From NCBI GenBank assembly GCA_964006375.1, contig OZ023269.1, positions 126,330,723 through 126,394,722 of the forward strand: a DNA stretch of 64,000 nucleotides, in the 5' to 3' direction. This document shows, one piece after another, positions 58,940 through 64,000 of this stretch; the first letter of the stretch is position 1, and every line of letters starts with the position of its first letter. This stretch comes from Tillus elongatus (taxonomy: Eukaryota > Arthropoda > Insecta > Coleoptera > Cleridae). A program made the position numbers and the translations under genes. The notes under the pieces were generated by a model. The model worked only from the letters and a program-made list of their open reading frames with translations, made no database searches and had not been told where the DNA came from.

Positions 58940-59400
58940 TAACTTAAGTGACTAACAATGCTTAGTATCCATCTACTACCAAATATTCAACCGTTCCATA
59001 TCAAACACAGGCGTGGAGACTATTTCTCTGGCTTCACAAACGTTTGTTTTCGTTTCCGTAACCGGTTTCTCTGACTGAGGATGCTGTCAAGCAGCGGTTA
59101 TAGAAACTAAAACTAAAATAATATGTTTTGCCAATGTAGATATTTGTCAGCGGAGTTATTTCATATTATTGATACCGAACATAGACTTACAGTAAATAAC
59201 CGCATACAACCACTACATTTTTGTAATGACAATCGTAAACTAGACTTTTTTGAAGCTTTAGTAGCCAAAAAGCACACACACGATAATAGCTGCCTTATTT
59301 TAAATGAGTAAACTGATTTAAAGAATTCCTCTTTCTTGGATATTCCTCTTCCTAATTAAATAAGTCAAAGAAAATAAATATAAATATTCTTTCAAAAAAG
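58940..59400 (+). pseudogene. Penelope-like terminus and C-terminal ORF scrap
   Basis: 59119-59340 reads KLDFFEALVAKKHTHDNSCL, then ILNE, a stop where Q is expected, and TDLKNSSFLDIPLPN. The pattern FEA..xKKHxHxxxxLNEQTDLK is what follows the GIY-YIG domain at the end of Penelope-like ORFs. The upstream 58985-59075 resembles 28820-28890. Assignment is by pattern only. Confidence 0.5.
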
Positions 59401-59520
59401 TTGTGATAAGATAATGAGTTGATGTATGTCGATACTTTCGTTGTATAGAGACTCCTCTATTACTGTTATTGTTTAGTTATTTTATTGTTGTAACTGTTAT
59501 TATAGTTATTATAGGCTAGT

Positions 59521-60445
59521 TCTCCAACCCAGTTCACAAATACGCGGACGACAGCACCCTCCACTCAAATATACAATATTCTAAGCCTGTCTCTTTAGCC
59601 CAATTAGATGAGGATCGCAGACTCATGGAGAGTTCTCTCTCCGTGGATCTCCAAAAAATATTAGACTCGGGAAGTAGAAATCTTGTTCCATTCAATCCCA
59701 CAAAATCTCAGTCTTGCTTTCTATCTCATAAGAGATAGACTAGCCCTAGACATATCACAATGAACAACCAAGTTATTCAAAGTAATGACTCCTTTTCACT
59801 TGTATTTCTGTGGCTCTAAATCCCAGTTGGCACCAACATGTCACATCAATTGCAGAAGCGGCTACTAAGAAATTTCCTCTTCCGGGCTCGCAAATACTTT
59901 TCACCAGCTAATCTCTATACCTTATATACTTCACAAATAAGGCCAAACCTCGAATACTGCTCCCACATTTGGGGTGCCGCTGCCGCTTCTCCACTCGCTA
60001 TCCTGGACTCCATTCAGAAGAGAGATATACGTCTCATTGGTGACCCTACCCTCACCAAAAAGCTGCCATCTCTTGCTCACCGACGTGCCGTTGGTGACCT
60101 CTTTCTCTTTTATAGATCTCTGCACGGGCACTGCTCAGAGGAGTTTTCTTCCATAGTTCCTCCACCTGCTGCCCCCAACAGATCTACCAGGAGAACAGAG
60201 CGAATGCACCCTTTTACTGTCCAGGTCACCAGACATAGAACATCTTGTTATGCCTGCTCTTTTGTCCCGAGGACTTCCAAGTTGTGGAATTCCTTTCCGG
60301 CACATATCTTTCCTTCTCTTCCGAACCTCCAAACCTTCAAGTCCAGAATTAACAAGTTGCCTCTTTTCTCCTTGTCGACACCCACGGTACGATAGTATTT
60401 AGGCTGTAAGCCCTCGTGGTGTGTTGTTGAAATATATTAAAAAAG
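59521..60445 (+). pseudogene. Jockey-superfamily LINE, 3' fragment
   Basis: Begins CCAACCCAGTTCACAAATAC, matching 62701 of the intact copy, so truncation is at the catalytic YADD region (KYADDSTLHSN at about 59541). It runs to the thumb and C-terminus (59838-60395, FRARKYFSPANLYTLYTSQI, HIWGAAAASPLAILDSIQKR), stop at 60396, UTR GGCTGTAAGCCCTCGTGGTG and an A-rich end at 60430-60445. Frames break near 59740 and 59815. Confidence 0.85.
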
Positions 60446-60929
60446 TAGTCTCCAAGTAAGGGCAACAACAATCAATAAATTTCGTCGATTACAACGCCAT
60501 CTGTCAAGGATCGAAAAAATGTTTTAAAGGAAGGTTACGTAGCTTGTAGGGGAGATTGCATTCAATCAAAAGTAAGGGTTTTTGTTTAAGGTTTTAAATA
60601 TGCCTTTCCCCCATCCATAGAGATTGGGGTGGGGGGGATCAATTTCATAGCTTTGTCAAAAATATCAGATCATTCCCCGATGTAAAGCGGGTTTTTAGAG
60701 ATATTTAACCGCTTCTAGACTTCCTGTATACCCGGTCTTTGACTATTGTCTTGCAAGTGGCATCGAATATGTTATAGTAATAAAATATACCCTACTACAA
60801 ATTTCGCCCTGGTGGATAGACGGCGCTGCTCGTGGTATCCTTCAAGTCTTGAAAACGCTAGAAAATTTTTGATTCGATTTTTTGATATTCTTTTGTATTT
60901 TCTTATGAAAAAAAGTATACTTCTTGAAT
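60446..60929. other. Unassigned DNA between two LINE copies
   Basis: Starts with GTAGTCTCCAAGTAAGGGCA, also found near 22210-22265. A G-rich run lies at 60628-60640. No gene supported. Confidence 0.45.
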
Positions 60930-63581
60930 TGCACCAGACTTCCCAATTTAGAAGCTGGAAGAAAAGACATACTATGGATAAAACTCTCTCTCAGGGCTGC
61001 AACTAAATTCATCTGTTGCATTTACCGGTCACCTTCTGACAACAACTTTGTCCAGCTCTTTGACTACCTTTCTGAAAAAACCGACTATCTGATTTCTGAA
61101 TATCCTTCCTCCGAGGTCACTATTCTTGGCGACTTCAATGTACATAATAAGGAATGGCTAGGATCTTCAAAAACCGATCCACAAGGGAGAGCAGCGGAGG
61201 CCTTTGCAGTCAGCAATTCTTTGGCCAATATGGTTCAGCAACCTACTTACTTTCCTCGTATCCCAACACACAGCTCAAATCCCTTGGATCTCCTTCTTAC
61301 TACAAATCCTGAATGCTATAAAATATCAGTCACCGCCCCCCTTGGTCGCTCAGACCACGGCATGGTCACTGCTTCCTGTGCAATGCAACCCGAGGTCACA
61401 CAGTCATCACACCCACGTATCGTTTGGCACTACAACTCCGCAAACTGGGACGAAATGCGGGATTACTTTTCCTCATTTCCATGGGCGTCTGTCTGCTTCT
61501 CTCATCCTGACCCCTCTGATATCTCACAAAACGTCACCGAAATTATCCAAGCTGGCATGGAATTATTTATTCCACGTACACAGAAAACCTCTTCAGCCAC
61601 TCAAAAGCCCTGGTTCTCTAAATCCTGTGACAAGGCCAGACTTGAAAAGGTCAAAGCTCACAAAACGCTTCTACACAATCCCAGTCAAGAAAATCGTCAA
61701 GCATTCAACGACGCAAGAAACCGCTATGTCCGCATTCTTTCTGAGGCAAAAAACTCGTTTAATAACCACATCAAAAACAAAGTCCTCTCAAGCTCCAACG
61801 GCGGCAAACCCTTCTGGACTCTTGCTAAGTCTATTGGGAATAATTTCTGCAAGAGCACGTTCCCACCTCTTGTCTCAGGTGATGAAATTGTTTCTACCGC
61901 CCTGGGCAAGGCTGAACTTTTTGCTTCGTTGTTCGCCGGAAATTCTACTCTCAACCCACCTCCAAATGTTCAACCACCAACAGTCCCCAATGTCGCGCAT
62001 AAAATGACTGATATCATTTTCAAAACTAAAAAGGTACGAAAGATGCTCTCTTCTCTTAATACCAGGAAAGCCTCTGGCCTTGACGAGATCCCAGCAATTG
62101 TTCTCAAAAAATGTGCACCAGAACTTGCTCCTGTCCTGACTCGTCTGTTTCAGATATCTTACAATAAAGGCATATTCCCTAGTAACTGGAAAACTGCTCG
62201 AGTACAACCCATCCCCAAGAAAGGATCCAAAGCGCTTCCTAGCAACTACAGGCCTATTTCTCTCCTTTCAGTCATCTCTAAAGTGATGGAAAAGTATATA
62301 AACACCGAACTACTAAAATTCCTTGAAAAACACAGTCTAATCCACGACAGGCAGTATGGATTCCGTCAGCGCAGATCAACTGCCGACCTCCTTTCCTTTG
62401 TCACCCATTCTTGGAACAAGTCTATGGAACAACACGGTGAATCCCAGATTGTTGCTCTAGACATATCCAAAGCATTCGACCAGGTCTGGCACGCAGCGCT
62501 GCTTAATAAACTTCCGGCCTATGGCCTACCACCAAAACTTTGTACCTGGACAGCAAATTTCCTCTCCAACAGGAGCATATCTGTTGTTGTGGATGGCCAT
62601 TCCTCTAAACTGTATCCAATTAATGCAGGAGTTCCTCAAGGTTCAGCTTTAGCCCCTACTTTGTTTCTTCTCCACATCAATGACCTCCTCTCTAGCACAT
62701 CCAACCCAGTTCACAGTTACGCGGACGACAGCACCCTCCACTCAAACATACAATATTCTAAGCCTGTCTCTTTAGCCCAATTAGATGAGGATCGCAGACT
62801 CATGGAGGGTTCTGTCTCCGTGGATCTCCAAAAAATATTAGACTGGGGAAGTAGAAATCTTGTACAATTCAACCCCACCAAAACTAAGTCTTGCTTTCTT
62901 TCTCACAAGAGATACAGCAGCCCTAGACCCACCACAATGAACAACCAAGTTATTCAAAGTAATGAGTCTTTTTCTCTTGTTGGCATTTCTGTGGATCGAA
63001 ATCTTAATTGGCACCAACATGTTACATCAATTGCAGAAGCGGCTGCTAAGAAATTGGGTTTCCTCTTCCGGGCTCGCAAATACTTTTCACCAACTAATCT
63101 CTATACCTTATACACTTCACAAATAAGGCCAAACCTCGAATACTGCTCCCACATCTGGGGTGCAGCTGCCGCTTCTACACTCGCTATCCTGGACTCCATT
63201 CAAAAGAGAGCTATACGTCTCATCGGTGACTCTACCCTCACCCAAAGGCTTCCATCCCTTGCCCACCGACGTGCCGTTGGTGACCTCTCTCTCTTTTATA
63301 GATATCTGCACGGACACTGCTCAGAGGAGCTTTCCTCCATAATTCCCCCATCTGCTGCCCCCAGCAGATCTACCAGGGGAACAGAGCGAATACACCCTTT
63401 TAATGTCCAGGTCACCAGACATAGAACATCTTGTTATGCCCGCTCTTTTGTCCCGAGGACTTCCAAGTTGTGGAATTCCTTGCCGGCACATGTTTTTCCT
63501 TCTCCTCCGAACCTCCAAACCTTCAAGTCCAGAATTAACAAGCTACCTCTTTCCTCCTTGTCAACACCCACGGTACGATAG
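60924..63581 (+). CDS. LINE endonuclease-reverse transcriptase, 5'-truncated but uninterrupted
   Basis: 885 codons without a stop. Endonuclease part: GDFNVHNKEW (residues 69-78) and GRSDHGMV (about 141-148; catalytic-type S-D-H) remain, while the N-terminal sixth is missing. RT part: KASGLDEIPAIVLKKCAPEL (about 380), SNYRPISLLSVISKVMEKYI, YGFRQRRSTADLLSF, motif A LDISKAFDQVWHAAL (about 512), motif B NAGVPQGSALAPTLFLLHIN (about 567), catalytic SYADDSTLHSN (YADD residues 599-602, 62718-62729), and the thumb FRARKYFSPTNLYTLYTSQI. It ends in a C-terminal tail with no RNase H, as in Jockey and CR1 relatives. The first codon is TTG in upstream DNA, so the frame start is not a real initiation site. 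Absence of stops suggests recent insertion. Confidence 0.9.
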   Translation: MNCTRLPNLEAGRKDILWIKLSLRAATKFICCIYRSPSDNNFVQLFDYLSEKTDYLISEYPSSEVTILGDFNVHNKEWLGSSKTDPQGRAAEAFAVSNSLANMVQQPTYFPRIPTHSSNPLDLLLTTNPECYKISVTAPLGRSDHGMVTASCAMQPEVTQSSHPRIVWHYNSANWDEMRDYFSSFPWASVCFSHPDPSDISQNVTEIIQAGMELFIPRTQKTSSATQKPWFSKSCDKARLEKVKAHKTLLHNPSQENRQAFNDARNRYVRILSEAKNSFNNHIKNKVLSSSNGGKPFWTLAKSIGNNFCKSTFPPLVSGDEIVSTALGKAELFASLFAGNSTLNPPPNVQPPTVPNVAHKMTDIIFKTKKVRKMLSSLNTRKASGLDEIPAIVLKKCAPELAPVLTRLFQISYNKGIFPSNWKTARVQPIPKKGSKALPSNYRPISLLSVISKVMEKYINTELLKFLEKHSLIHDRQYGFRQRRSTADLLSFVTHSWNKSMEQHGESQIVALDISKAFDQVWHAALLNKLPAYGLPPKLCTWTANFLSNRSISVVVDGHSSKLYPINAGVPQGSALAPTLFLLHINDLLSSTSNPVHSYADDSTLHSNIQYSKPVSLAQLDEDRRLMEGSVSVDLQKILDWGSRNLVQFNPTKTKSCFLSHKRYSSPRPTTMNNQVIQSNESFSLVGISVDRNLNWHQHVTSIAEAAAKKLGFLFRARKYFSPTNLYTLYTSQIRPNLEYCSHIWGAAAASTLAILDSIQKRAIRLIGDSTLTQRLPSLAHRRAVGDLSLFYRYLHGHCSEELSSIIPPSAAPSRSTRGTERIHPFNVQVTRHRTSCYARSFVPRTSKLWNSLPAHVFPSPPNLQTFKSRINKLPLSSLSTPTVR

Positions 63582-63615
63582 TATTTAGGCTGTAAGCCCT
63601 CGTGGTGTGTTGTTG

Positions 63616-63646
<31 letters not shown>

Positions 63647-63647
63647 G
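60930..63647 (+). mobile_element. Jockey-superfamily LINE, young 5'-truncated copy with poly(A)
   Basis: The match to the near full-length copy starts at TGCACCAGACTTCCC (60930), corresponding to about 44940 there. It keeps one long open frame, a 50-bp 3' UTR (GGCTGTAAGCCCTCGTGGTG) and a pure A tract at 63620-63645. 5' truncation plus poly(A) is the normal result of target-primed reverse transcription. A target duplication was not evident by eye. Confidence 0.9.
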
Positions 63648-64000
63648 CGCTAAAATCATCCGTTTTCGAAATATTTGCGATGTTAAAAGTAGCTGCATTA
63701 CATCCTACGTAATAATTTTCAGGTAGTATTTTATTCACCTCATAGATGTCAAATTTATTTTATGACTATTTTTTATCAATCGCCTCTTGGTGTCATTCGT
63801 TTTTATACTGATAAGCTGTTGTGCAAGGTTACTGAAAGTATGCCAGGAGATACATATTTTTCTAATTAAGAAATAGTTTTAAATATAATTCACAAAATTC
63901 GTTGCTATAAAACAGGAAATTAAATACGCCAGTTCTTGTTATTCGCTGAACATCTTCTACAAGTGAACTGAATGTTTCGAATTCCTAGAGGTGTTATCTT
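63648..64000. other. Unassigned DNA
   Basis: About 350 bp after the poly(A) tract without a supported gene or repeat. Confidence 0.45.

Noticed and set aside
58960..59110. Further hammerhead motif near CTGAGGATGCTGTCAAGC
   Set aside because: CUGANGA and a hairpin are visible, but GAA is not found at the required place on that strand.
61204..62007. Plus-strand 267-codon frame
   Set aside because: It is an alternative frame of the intact LINE polyprotein, without domain signal.

Overview
The window is AT-rich, intron-age eukaryotic DNA made almost entirely of transposable elements, their broken remains and microsatellites. I could not find a convincing host protein gene, rRNA, genuine tRNA gene or CRISPR array. 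The mix of element families (R4/Dong-like, CR1/Daphne-like, Jockey-superfamily and RNase H-bearing LINEs, Penelope-like elements, BEL/Pao gag, Tc1/mariner relatives and a tRNA-derived SINE) points to an invertebrate, most probably an arthropod. The sequence alone does not give a species.

Layout. 0-8 kb: three 5'-truncated R4/Dong-type LINE copies in head-to-tail order, each next to (TAA)n repeats; the second carries a BEL/Pao gag fragment inside it. 8-13 kb: Penelope-terminal sequence, a tRNA-derived SINE, a GC-rich foldback element, and a decayed CR1-like LINE. 13.5-17.5 kb: inverted mariner fragments, a 93-copy heptamer array, and a long CR1/Daphne-like reverse transcriptase ORF whose 3' end runs into that array. 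17.5-29.5 kb: many copies of one short inverted-repeat family (here called family M) and of related pieces carrying (TA)n tracts (family T), a Penelope N-terminal fragment, a 60-bp tandem array made of the family M end, and a 2-kb element (24065-26101) that splits one family M copy. 29.5-41.6 kb: an RNase H LINE tail, a GC-rich unassigned island, a mariner relative with about 600-bp inverted arms that splits a LINE fragment, a Jockey fragment, and a Penelope GIY-YIG fragment. 42-51 kb: a decayed but near full-length Jockey-superfamily LINE, unrecognised ORF pieces at 46 kb, another CR1-like fragment and an RNase H-type LINE tail. 51-59 kb: a mariner relative with a nearly complete but broken transposase, a possible LTR leader, a palindrome with two hammerhead-like motifs, a foldback MITE inside (TA)n, and a second GC-rich foldback. 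59-64 kb: two further copies of the Jockey-superfamily LINE, the last with an 885-codon open frame and a poly(A) tail.

How the parts relate. The LINEs supply reverse transcriptase and, in part, endonuclease; their 3' ends differ by type ((TAA)n for R4-like, A-rich for Jockey-like, short tandem repeats for CR1-like). Families M and T are non-coding and probably moved by a transposase not present here. Hammerhead-ribozyme-like motifs with palindromic stem III recur at six or more places; two of these lie in sequence shared with Penelope-like termini, the rest are linked to that class only by motif. Nesting gives a relative order: the R4 copy is older than the BEL/Pao insert, a LINE is older than the long-arm mariner, and one family M copy is older than the 2-kb element. 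Boundaries are estimated by eye and should be read as plus or minus a few tens of bases.
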